A stretch of DNA of 12,580 nucleotides from JADGOV01 sp040002735 (lineage in GTDB: Bacteria > Actinomycetota > Actinomycetes > JADGOV01). Of the stretch, positions 6,512 to 12,580 are shown piece after piece; positions within the stretch are counted from its first letter, which is position 1; each line of letters opens with the position of its first letter. The DNA is taken from contig JBDUDX010000193.1 in NCBI GenBank assembly GCA_040002735.1, forward strand, positions 1 through 12,580, given 5' to 3'. Made by a program: the position numbers and the translations under genes. The notes beneath the pieces were generated by a model. The model was not told where the DNA came from. It worked only from the letters and a program-made list of their open reading frames with translations, and made no database searches.

Positions 6512-7981
6512 TCAGGTCGGTCGGGACGGTGTGGAGTCGACTGTGGCGTAGGTGCCGGCAGCCGCGAGGTGCGGGGTGGCAGGCCGATGCCGGGAGCGGG
6601 ACGTGAAGTAGCCGACGACCATGACGATGATCCACACCGGCGCCAGGTACAGCGAGACCCGGGTGTCGGAGTCCGAGGCCATCAGGATCAGCACCAGCGC
6701 GAGGAAGCCGAGTACGAACCAGTTCGACGCCGGCGCGCCGGGAAGGCGGTACTCACTCGGGGGCAGCCGGCCCTCCTTGACGTACCGCCGGTAGCTCAGA
6801 TGCGCGTACACGATCATTCCCCAGACGAACACGCCGCAGACCGTGGCGACGCTGGTGATGTAGGTGAACGCCCGGTCGGGGATGAAGTAGTTGATTACTA
6901 CGCCGATCAGCATGACGGCGAAGGAGACCGTCAGCCCTATCGCCGGAACCTTCTGCCGGCTCACCTTCCGCAGCGGCGCCGGCGCCTGGCCGTAGCCGGC
7001 GAGGGTGTACAGCATCCGGCCGGTGCTGAAGATGCCGCTGTTGCAGGAGGACAGCGCCGCAGTCAGTACCACGAAGTTCACCACCCCGGCGGCGGCGGGG
7101 ATGCCGACCTGGTCGAACACCACCACGAACGGGCTGCTCTTCGGATCCAGCCGGTCCCAGGCGACGAGGGACATGATGACGAACAGCGCGCCGATGTAGA
7201 ACAGCAGGATCCGGTAGATCACCTTGTTGATCGCGGATCGGATCGTCTTGTGCGGGTTCTGCGCCTCACCCGCCGTCACGCCGATCAACTCGACGCCGAG
7301 GAAGGCGAACATGACGATCTGTAGGGCGAGGAACGGCCCGCTGAGGCCCTTCGGAAAGAACCCGCCGTGAGACCACAAATTCGAAAACGACGCGGTGTCC
7401 CCGAGGCTGGTGAACCCGAAGATGATGATCGACAAGCCCAGCACGATCATCACGAGGATCGTCAGCACCTTGATCGCGGCGAACCAGAACTCGAACTCGC
7501 CGAACAGCCCGACCGCGATCAGGTTCACCCCGAACAGCACCACCAGCGCGACCAGCGCCGGGATCCACTGCGGCACGTTCGACCACCAGTACTGCACGTA
7601 AATCCCGACCGCGGTGATCTCCGCCATCGCGATCACCACCCACATCAGCCAGTACGTCCACGCGGTGACGAACCCCGCCCACGCCCCAACGAACTCCTCC
7701 GCGTACGTGGCGAACGCACCCGACACCGGCCGGTACAGCAGCAACTCCCCCAACGCCCGCATGATCAGGAAGATCACCACGCCGGCCACCGCGTAAGACA
7801 GCAGCAGCGACGGGCCGGCCTTCTGGATCGCCGACGCCGAGCCGAGGAACAATCCGACTCCGATCGCCCCGCCGATGGCGATCATCTGGATGTGCCGCTC
7901 CTTCAGGCCCCGGTGGAATTCCTCCACCTCACCGCCCGTCGGAACAGCTGGCAGCGGCTGCTCTTCCGATCGACCGCCCAC
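6512..7981 (-). CDS. APC-superfamily amino acid permease (AAT type, CycA-like)
   Basis: A 12-helix amino acid:proton symporter of 489 aa. The sequence begins with a short cytosolic stretch ending LKERHIQMIAIGGAIGVGLF (26-45), the TM1 substrate-binding signature of the AAT family, followed by GSASAIQKAGP. TM6 to loop shows FLGVELIGVTAGEAQNPHKT, the conserved AGEAxNPxK loop. Divergence from alanine dehydrogenase suggests alanine, glycine or D-serine as substrate, like CycA; GABA or aromatic permeases share these motifs, so the substrate is inferred from the neighbour. I chose GTG 7981 because GGAGG (7988-7992) lies six bases upstream; ATG 8008 and a start at 8092 lie in the same frame but lack a ribosome binding site and add only polar, Arg-rich residues. 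The C-terminus is a polar tail after TM12. The gene converges on the PAP2 gene with a 74-bp gap. Confidence 0.88.
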   Translation of the reverse strand: MGGRSEEQPLPAVPTGGEVEEFHRGLKERHIQMIAIGGAIGVGLFLGSASAIQKAGPSLLLSYAVAGVVIFLIMRALGELLLYRPVSGAFATYAEEFVGAWAGFVTAWTYWLMWVVIAMAEITAVGIYVQYWWSNVPQWIPALVALVVLFGVNLIAVGLFGEFEFWFAAIKVLTILVMIVLGLSIIIFGFTSLGDTASFSNLWSHGGFFPKGLSGPFLALQIVMFAFLGVELIGVTAGEAQNPHKTIRSAINKVIYRILLFYIGALFVIMSLVAWDRLDPKSSPFVVVFDQVGIPAAAGVVNFVVLTAALSSCNSGIFSTGRMLYTLAGYGQAPAPLRKVSRQKVPAIGLTVSFAVMLIGVVINYFIPDRAFTYITSVATVCGVFVWGMIVYAHLSYRRYVKEGRLPPSEYRLPGAPASNWFVLGFLALVLILMASDSDTRVSLYLAPVWIIVMVVGYFTSRSRHRPATPHLAAAGTYATVDSTPSRPT

Positions 7982-7987
7982 GACGCA

Positions 7988-7992
7988 CCTCC
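7988..7992 (-). promoter_or_regulatory. Ribosome binding site deciding the permease start
   Basis: GGAGG on the minus strand, six bases before GTG 7981. It is the only good Shine-Dalgarno match near the several in-frame starts of the permease gene. Confidence 0.65.
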
Positions 7993-8165
7993 ACGCCTCG
8001 CCCGACATGCATCGGCGTCGCAACGTACCGTGACGGGCACGCCGAGCGCTAGAGCAGATTCCCGCAAAGGCGACGAAACGGGTTCGAATCACGGGGGAAA
8101 CGTGCCGCAGCGGACGCCGACGTGACTATCGCGCCCGGTGAGGTCAACACTCCACCGGTCGGTGA

Positions 8166-8178
8166 CCGTTGCGAACGG
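8166..8178. promoter_or_regulatory. Perfect inverted repeat in the permease/ald divergent promoter region
   Basis: CCGTT-GCG-AACGG is a 13-bp perfect hyphenated palindrome about 85 bp before the alanine dehydrogenase start, in the 281-bp divergent gap. A longer-spaced pair GGTCA...TGACC overlaps its left side (about 8142-8167). Alanine dehydrogenase genes are often under an Lrp/AsnC-type activator (AldR in mycobacteria), so an operator is plausible, but I cannot match it to a known consensus and no such regulator is encoded here. Confidence 0.35.
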
Positions 8179-8262
8179 CTGAAGCAGGTGCCACGGTGGG
8201 GTACCTACGGCCAGAATCGTCCGCACATCGCGGAACCGAGGGCCGCCGAGAGGAGAGTTGGC

Positions 8263-9387
8263 ATGGCCACGATCGTCGGGGTGCCGAAAGAAATCAAGGA
8301 CCGGGAGAACCGGGTTTCCGTGCAGCCGGACGGGGTCGTCGAACTCGTCCACGCCGGCCAGCAGGTGGTGGTGCAGGCCGGTGCCGGTGTCGGCAGCGGC
8401 TTCCCGGACCACCTGTACGCCGAGGCTGGTGCGACGATCGCCGCGGACGCGGCGGAGGTCTTCACCGCCGCTGACCTCATCGTCAAGGTCAAAGAGCCCA
8501 TCCCGCAGGAGTACGAGCTGTTCCGCCCCGGTCAGCAGCTGTTCACCTACCTGCACCTCGCCGCGACCCGCCAGCTCACCGAGTTCCTCCTGGACAAGCG
8601 CATCGACTCCATCGCCTACGAGACGGTGCAGACCCCGAACGGCCGGCTGCCGCTGCTCACCCCGATGAGCGAAGTCGCCGGGCGGATGTCAGTGCAAGCC
8701 GCGGCGTACCACCTGCAAAGCTCCGCCGGCGGCCCCGGCCTGCTCCTCGGCGGGGTACCCGGCACCCCGGCCGCGAAAGTCACCATCATCGGCGGTGGCG
8801 TCGCCGGCACCGAAGCCGCGAAGATCGCCATCGGCATGCATGCCATCGTCCGAGTCCTCGACGTCGACCCGTCCCGCCTGGCCTACCTCGCCGACATCTT
8901 CGAAGGCCGCCTCGACCTGGTCATGCCGAACCGGACCCGCACCGCCGCCTACGTCGCCGACTCCGACGTCGTCATCGGTGCGGTCCTCGTCGCCGGAGCC
9001 AGAGCACCCAAACTGATCACCCGGGAGATGCTCGCTGCCATGCGCCCCGGCAGCGTCGTCGTCGACATCGCCATCGACCAAGGCGGCTGCTTCGAAACCA
9101 GCCGGCCCACCACCCACTCCGACCCCACCTACATCGAGGAAGGGGTCATCCACTACTGCGTGGCGAACATCCCCGGCGCGGTCGCCCGCACCTCAACCCT
9201 CGCCCTCACCAGCGCCACCCTCCCCTACCTCCTCCAAGTCGCCGCCGCCGGCGTCACCGGCGCCGCCGCCGGCAATCCCGCCCTCGCCCACGGGTTGAGC
9301 ACCCTCGCCGGGCACCTCGTATCCGAGCCCGTCGCCGAAGCCCACGGGCTTCCCTACCAGGACCCGAGCACGCTACTGGCCGCTTGA
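8263..9387 (+). CDS. ald: Alanine dehydrogenase
   Basis: Catalyses NAD-dependent deamination of L-alanine to pyruvate and ammonium (reversible) in the cytosol, usually as a hexamer. At 374 aa it matches the family length (about 371). ATG 8263 has AGGAGA seven bases upstream and begins MATIVGVPKEIKDRENRVSV; the frame is open back to 8122 but that part is not conserved-looking. Expected catalytic positions, aligned from memory with the Mycobacterium tuberculosis enzyme, are R17 (RENRV), K77 (VKVKEP), H98 (YLHLAA) and D272 (DIAIDQGG). The Rossmann NAD loop is IIGGGVAG (175-182). The motifs AYETVQT and CVANIPGAV are typical. Next to a divergent amino acid permease it forms an alanine uptake-and-use module. 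No frame or residue defects seen. Confidence 0.95.
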   Translation: MATIVGVPKEIKDRENRVSVQPDGVVELVHAGQQVVVQAGAGVGSGFPDHLYAEAGATIAADAAEVFTAADLIVKVKEPIPQEYELFRPGQQLFTYLHLAATRQLTEFLLDKRIDSIAYETVQTPNGRLPLLTPMSEVAGRMSVQAAAYHLQSSAGGPGLLLGGVPGTPAAKVTIIGGGVAGTEAAKIAIGMHAIVRVLDVDPSRLAYLADIFEGRLDLVMPNRTRTAAYVADSDVVIGAVLVAGARAPKLITREMLAAMRPGSVVVDIAIDQGGCFETSRPTTHSDPTYIEEGVIHYCVANIPGAVARTSTLALTSATLPYLLQVAAAGVTGAAAGNPALAHGLSTLAGHLVSEPVAEAHGLPYQDPSTLLAA

Positions 9388-9393
9388 TCGTCC

Positions 9394-9426
9394 GGTCCGG
9401 TAGCCGGCGCGCTCCCCGACCGGACC
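9394..9426 (+). terminator. Probable terminator-like hairpin after ald
   Basis: GGTCCGGT (9394-9401) and ACCGGACC (9419-9426) form a perfect 8-bp stem with a 17-base loop, starting seven bases after the ald stop codon. No T run follows, which is common in actinobacterial terminators. Confidence 0.45.
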
Positions 9427-9497
9427 CGTCTCAGTGCAGGGTCCCTTGGCGGTCGAACTAGGCAGTTGTCCCTGTCGCTGCTGCTGGGTGGGCTGTT

Positions 9498-9527
9498 CTG
9501 CACCGGCGTCGAGACCTGCCGGTGCAG
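9498..9527. terminator. Perfect 10-bp hairpin in the ald/G6PDH convergent gap
   Basis: CTGCACCGGC (9498-9507) and GCCGGTGCAG (9518-9527) are exact reverse complements around a 10-base loop, extendable by a T-G wobble and a T-A pair. It is the strongest stem in the window and lies between two converging genes, so it could end transcription from both sides. It lacks a T tract, so another role (small RNA structure, recombination remnant) is not excluded. Confidence 0.45.
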
Positions 9528-9702
9528 GAAGGCGGCATGTCAGAAGGCTGCATGCCCGAGCAGGACCTCGGGACAACGGCGCCTACCTCGCCCGGTACGA
9601 CGACGTGTTGACCGGTACGAAGAACCCATCGACGTCTCGCCTGCTCGCCTCCCATCAAGCACGCCGTGAGAACATCCGGGGACCATTTCACACTCGGTCG
9701 GT

Positions 9703-11235
9703 TTATCGTGCAAGCGGGTGCGTCGAGGAGTGCCGCCAGCGCCGGCCGTCGCGGGCGATGAGTTGCTCGGCTTCTCGCGGTCCCCAGGTGGCGGCTTGGT
9801 AGAGCGGGATCGGGCTGTCGTCCTCCGCCCACGCGGCGAGGATGGGGTCGACGATGCGCCAGGACCGCCCGACTTCGTCGGCCCGGATGAACAGTGTCGG
9901 GTCGCCGATCAGCGCGTCGAGGAGGACGCGTTCGTAGGCGTCGGGCGACTGCTCGGTGAAGCTCGTTCCGTAGGAGAACTCCATGGATGCTTTGCGCACC
10001 CGGAAGGAGTGGCCCGGGACTTTGGCGCCGAACCGCAAGCTGAGCTTCTCCTCCGGTTGGACGTTGACGACCAGGGCGTCGGGTTCGAGCGCAAGGGCGT
10101 TTGGCGAGATCAGCGGCAGGTGCGGCGGCCGCTGGAACTCGATCGCCACCTCGGTCATCCGCTGCGGGAGCCGTTTACCGGTGCGGACGTAGACCGGGAC
10201 GCCGGCCCAGCGCCAGTTGTCGATGTCGAGTCGGAGCGCGACGAAGGTTTCCGTGGAGCTCAGCGGGTCGACGCCGGCCTCGTCGCGGTAGCCGGGCATC
10301 AGGTCCTCCCGGCTGCCCCCTCGGCTGTACTGGCCGCGGACCGCGTTGGCGGCGATCACCGCCGGGGTTTCCAGCGGGCGGATCGCCCGGAGCAGCTTGA
10401 GCTTCTCGTCGCGGATCGCCTCCGGGTGGAACGAGGTGGGTGGTTCCATCAGGAACAGCGACAGCACCTGCAGCACATGGTTCTGCACGATGTCGCGCAT
10501 CGCGCCGGCGCTCTCGTAGAAGCTGCCGCGGGTGCCGACGCCGAGGGTCTCCGCGACGGTGAGCTGGATGTTGTCCACCCAGGTGCGGTTCCAGATCGGT
10601 TCGAAGATCGAGTTGGCGAAGCGGAGCGCCAGCAGGTTCTGCACGGTGTCCTTGGCGAGGTAGTGGTCGATCCGGAAGATCTGCTCCTCCTCAAAGGCGC
10701 TGGAGATCGAGGTGTAGAGGTCCTTCGCGCTGTCCTCGTCCCAGCCGAACGGCTTCTCGATCACGATCCGGGTGAAGCCGCCTCCGCTCCCCGTACTGAG
10801 CCCGGCCTTGCCGAGGTTCTCCGCGATCACCCCGAACACGCTGGACGGAGTGGCGCAGTAGAAGACCCGGCTCCCCGCCGTCCCCCGGGTCCGGTCGATC
10901 TCCTCCAGCGCCCCGGCGAGCTGGTCGTAGGTCGCCGGGTCGTCGTAGGAACCGCTGATATACCGCGCCGAAGTGATCAGGTCATCCCACAGGTCGCTGA
11001 CGGCGGCGTCCCCCCGGCCGGCCGCGACCCGAGCCCGGTCGCGGAACTCCTCCTCAGGTAGCGCCGACCGGGCGACGCCTACCAGGGCCATCTCGGCCGG
11101 CAGCCGGCCGTGCCAGGCGAGTTGGGCGAGGGCCGGCAGCAGCTTCCGCTCGGTGAGATCCCCGGACGCACCGAAGATCACCAAGGCGCAGGGCGGGGAC
11201 CGCCGGTCGGCGTCCTCCGAAGCTTCCTCGAACAC
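9703..11235 (-). CDS. zwf: Glucose-6-phosphate 1-dehydrogenase
   Basis: Oxidises glucose 6-phosphate to 6-phosphogluconolactone with NADP (or NAD), the entry step of the oxidative pentose phosphate pathway, in the cytosol. With GTG 11235 as residue 1 (510 aa) the nucleotide-binding motif GASGDLTERK is at 22-31, EKPFG at 160-164, the substrate/catalytic motif RIDHYLAKD at 188-196 (canonical form RIDHYLGKE, so Gly to Ala and Glu to Asp), and the general-base His in VQNHVLQVL at 253. The C-terminal half has VYVRTGKRLP, typical of the beta-sheet domain. The frame opens at TTG 11259, but only GTG 11235 has a ribosome binding site (GGAAGG, spacing 8). It stands alone here: no tal, tkt, opcA or pgl next to it, unlike the common actinobacterial cluster. 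Cofactor preference is not readable. Confidence 0.94.
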   Translation of the reverse strand: MFEEASEDADRRSPPCALVIFGASGDLTERKLLPALAQLAWHGRLPAEMALVGVARSALPEEEFRDRARVAAGRGDAAVSDLWDDLITSARYISGSYDDPATYDQLAGALEEIDRTRGTAGSRVFYCATPSSVFGVIAENLGKAGLSTGSGGGFTRIVIEKPFGWDEDSAKDLYTSISSAFEEEQIFRIDHYLAKDTVQNLLALRFANSIFEPIWNRTWVDNIQLTVAETLGVGTRGSFYESAGAMRDIVQNHVLQVLSLFLMEPPTSFHPEAIRDEKLKLLRAIRPLETPAVIAANAVRGQYSRGGSREDLMPGYRDEAGVDPLSSTETFVALRLDIDNWRWAGVPVYVRTGKRLPQRMTEVAIEFQRPPHLPLISPNALALEPDALVVNVQPEEKLSLRFGAKVPGHSFRVRKASMEFSYGTSFTEQSPDAYERVLLDALIGDPTLFIRADEVGRSWRIVDPILAAWAEDDSPIPLYQAATWGPREAEQLIARDGRRWRHSSTHPLAR

Positions 11236-11243
11236 GTCAGCCA

Positions 11244-11249
11244 CCTTCC
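11244..11249 (-). promoter_or_regulatory. Ribosome binding site favouring the GTG start of zwf
   Basis: GGAAGG on the minus strand ends eight bases before GTG 11235. The upstream TTG (11259) has no comparable site. Confidence 0.45.
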
Positions 11250-11328
11250 GAAGGACCAAGCAAGACGCCCGTGTTGGTGAGACGAACCGCAGCCGGCGGC
11301 AGCGCGCCGGTCAAACCTACGCGCGTAC

Positions 11329-11338
11329 CACCATGGTG
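11329..11338. promoter_or_regulatory. 10-bp palindrome upstream of zwf
   Basis: CACCATGGTG is a perfect palindrome in the 169-bp gap between the tetR-like stop (11405) and the zwf start. It could be an operator for zwf, but it is short and may be chance. Confidence 0.2.
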
Positions 11339-11404
11339 CCGCGTGTGCAGCAGTTCCTGCGCGGTCCGGTCCGACCTAACCAATCCAGTTGTGGCGACGA
11401 CCGG

Positions 11405-12079
11405 CTATGCCCCGAGCGGAGCATCAGTTCGACGGGGTCTCAGCACCGCGTCGATCATGGATTCTGCCATCCAGTCCTGGTACTCGGTGAGGCTCCAGCC
11501 GCAGCGCAGGACGAGGCCATCCGCGACTTCGCCGCCGTTGAGCACCCAGAGCCGGTGGCCGGCGCGTGCGGCGGTGAGGCGGGGTCGCAGCGCTCCCTGG
11601 GCGTCGAGGTGGGTGGCGAGGGCGGTAGTGCCGGTCAGCCGCGCGCGCTCGGTGGTGTCGATCAGCTGCTGAAGATCGGAATCGCCGGCGGCTCCGGCGC
11701 GCAGTACACGAGCGAAGGGGCCGAGGCGTTCATAGATCTGGCGGGATAGCCGCGCGTACACCGCGAGCTTGCGGGCAGGGTCCGGCTCGGCCAGCAACGC
11801 CTGGATCTGCGGGCGTGCGCTCAGCGGGGCCGCGTCGAGGTCCCCGGCGATCGTGACGTCCCAGACCCTCTTGGCCAGGGCGGCCTTGCCCCCGCCGATG
11901 GCGGAGTAGACGGTCTGAGTGGCAACACCGGCAACGGCGGCGACGTCAGCCATGGTCGTGCCGGGATAGCCGCGCTGCAACAACAGCTCACGGGCAGCGG
12001 CGACGATTCGCTGCTGAGTCGCCGCGGCGTGCTGACGCCGCCGTGAGCTGTCGTATTTTCGCTTGACGTCTTCCGACAT
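11405..12079 (-). CDS. TetR/AcrR-family transcriptional regulator
   Basis: A 224-aa repressor-type protein. After a basic leader (MSEDVKRKYDSSRRR) comes the family N-terminal helix bundle: TQQRIVAAARELLLQRGYPG (21-40), then the helix-turn-helix TTMADVAAVAGVATQTVYSAI (about 41-61) with the typical TVY recognition helix, and GKAALAKRVWD. Usually the position after TVY reads xxFxxKxxL; here AIGGGKAAL keeps the Lys and Leu. The rest is a variable ligand-binding domain, whose ligand is unknown. ATG 12079 is chosen because the family pattern begins shortly after it; the ribosome binding site (AAGG, nine bases away) is weak, and the frame extends upstream to 12208 over non-coding-looking sequence. 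It is divergent from a broken SnoaL-like gene across about 49 bp, a typical arrangement for a regulator and its target. zwf lies downstream on the same strand, 169 bp away. Confidence 0.9.
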   Translation of the reverse strand: MSEDVKRKYDSSRRRQHAAATQQRIVAAARELLLQRGYPGTTMADVAAVAGVATQTVYSAIGGGKAALAKRVWDVTIAGDLDAAPLSARPQIQALLAEPDPARKLAVYARLSRQIYERLGPFARVLRAGAAGDSDLQQLIDTTERARLTGTTALATHLDAQGALRPRLTAARAGHRLWVLNGGEVADGLVLRCGWSLTEYQDWMAESMIDAVLRPRRTDAPLGA

Positions 12080-12090
12080 TGGCGGGAACC

Positions 12091-12107
12091 TTATTCCACT
12101 AGAATTA
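12091..12107. promoter_or_regulatory. AT-rich inverted repeat, candidate TetR operator/promoter
   Basis: TTATTC-CACTA-GAATTA contains the exact arms ATTC and GAAT around five bases, in the 49-bp gap between the divergent regulator and the SnoaL-like gene. It stands out as AT-rich in a very GC-rich window, includes a plus-strand TAGAAT (12100-12105) usable as a -10 element, and a minus-strand TAAGGT (12088-12093) close to the regulator start. Autoregulation by the TetR protein is inference. Confidence 0.35.
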
Positions 12108-12128
12108 CAGTCCATGGCACAGTAGGGC

Positions 12129-12487
12129 ATGACGCTGGACCTCGCGACGCAGGGACGGCGCGCGTGCCGGACGGTGGAGACCGGGAACGTGGCCCACGTA
12201 GCCAACAACTACATCGCGGCGGGCTGGATAACCCGCGAGGCAGCAGCCGAGCCTCCCGCTGCACAGGGCAGGGGGCCGCAGGCGTTCGCTGCGACGTCCG
12301 CTGGCTGCGTACCGGGTTGTCCGAGATCCGCATCGATGAGCACCAGGCGGTCGTCGCCGGCCACACGGTGGTGTCCGCGGCCACCATGAGCGGCCGGCTG
12401 GCACAACAATCCCGCGAGCCCATGGTGCTGCGGGACAACGAAGCGGCGGGTTGCAGCGAGCGACGCGCCGTCGGCAGCTATCCGTAG
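12129..12487 (+). pseudogene. Broken SnoaL/NTF2-like (ester cyclase family) gene
   Basis: From ATG 12129 the first frame reads MTLDLATQGRRACRTVETGN, then NYIAAGWITREAAAEPPAAQ and GRGPQAFAA, which resembles the start of SnoaL-like proteins, where a GP-x-GF motif precedes a helix. The next part of the fold, VRWLRTGLSEIRIDEHQAVV and AGHTVVSAATMSGR, lies one frame away; adding one base at 12291-12293 would join them (AFAA then DVRWLRTG). After MSGR the expected GxHxG strand and the C-terminal strands are missing; only a short stretch REPMVLRDNEAAG recalls the family's EHWAVRDDL ending, suggesting an internal deletion as well. The total is about 119 codons against about 130-140 in the family. Such proteins are small hydrolase/cyclase-fold or limonene-epoxide-hydrolase-like proteins of varied function. 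I assign the family by eye, with moderate confidence, and consider the gene non-functional. Confidence 0.55.
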
Positions 12488-12580
12488 ATATCGAGGTTGA
12501 TGTGCTCGTGGACGAGCGCGGCGAGCCCCCGTTACCTTCTTGATGACCCCAGGGTGGGGTTGCAGGCCACTGATTCAGGC

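Larger units (their letters stand above)
9388..9702. other. Convergent intergenic region without a convincing gene
   Basis: This 315-bp gap lies between the stop codons of ald (plus) and the glucose-6-phosphate dehydrogenase gene (minus). Short open frames on both strands have odd Cys/Arg/Pro-rich composition, no ribosome binding site and no recognisable motif. Two hairpins, listed separately, are the only structured elements I see. Confidence 0.6.

Noticed and set aside
8071..8100. GGTTCGAATC, resembling a tRNA T-loop
   Set aside because: The flanking bases do not form a five-pair T stem and no acceptor or anticodon arm can be built around it.
8122..8262. In-frame upstream extension of ald
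   Set aside because: ATG 8263 has a good ribosome binding site and matches the family start; the upstream part is not conserved-looking.
9718..11061. 447-codon plus-strand frame opposite zwf
   Set aside because: Antisense shadow of zwf, without ribosome binding site or motifs.
12436..12541. Short open stretches at the right end, minus-strand ALVHEHINLDIYG and plus-strand DIEVDVLVDERGEPPLPS
   Set aside because: They are antisense to each other and under 45 codons. The minus-strand one faintly recalls the end of Tn3-family transposases, but there is too little sequence, and no inverted repeat end is visible.

Overview
The window is about 70% G+C by eye, has GTG starts, GC-rich third codon positions and actinobacterial protein families. 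It therefore looks like chromosomal DNA of a high-GC actinobacterium; a Micromonosporaceae-like host is my guess from the protein style, not something I could test. I see no rRNA, tRNA, CRISPR array or intact mobile element.

Layout. (1) 1-2900 is a divergent acetate/acyl-CoA pair: a two-domain CoA-transferase (minus strand, 3' end cut off by the window edge) and an AcuC-type deacetylase (plus), separated by about 90 bp that carry an inverted repeat. (2) 2959-3357 is a small VOC/glyoxalase-fold protein on the minus strand. (3) 3601-6437 is the most unusual part. A membrane protein begins with a PAP2-like bundle that lacks PAP2 catalytic residues, continues into a kinase-like domain with an HRDIKPSN loop, then (after a one-base frameshift) a transmembrane segment and a four-cysteine extracytoplasmic domain. 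A PAP2 phosphatase with the usual catalytic motifs follows, joined by a GTGA stop/start overlap, and it too is frameshifted. (4) 6512-9387 is an alanine-use module: an APC amino acid permease (minus) divergent from alanine dehydrogenase (plus). (5) 9388-9702 is a convergent intergenic stretch with strong hairpins. (6) 9703-11235 is glucose-6-phosphate dehydrogenase, alone and without opcA or other pentose-phosphate genes beside it. (7) 11405-12487 is a TetR-family regulator divergent from a broken SnoaL/NTF2-like gene.

How they could work together. The intact genes are mostly central carbon and nitrogen handling: acyl-CoA/acetate exchange, control of acyl-CoA synthetases by deacetylation, alanine uptake and deamination to pyruvate, and NADPH supply. 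The kinase/PAP2 pair is a separate membrane-facing locus of unknown substrate. Three genes carry single-base frame breaks while the metabolic genes are intact, so either assembly indels or recent decay of accessory genes must be considered.
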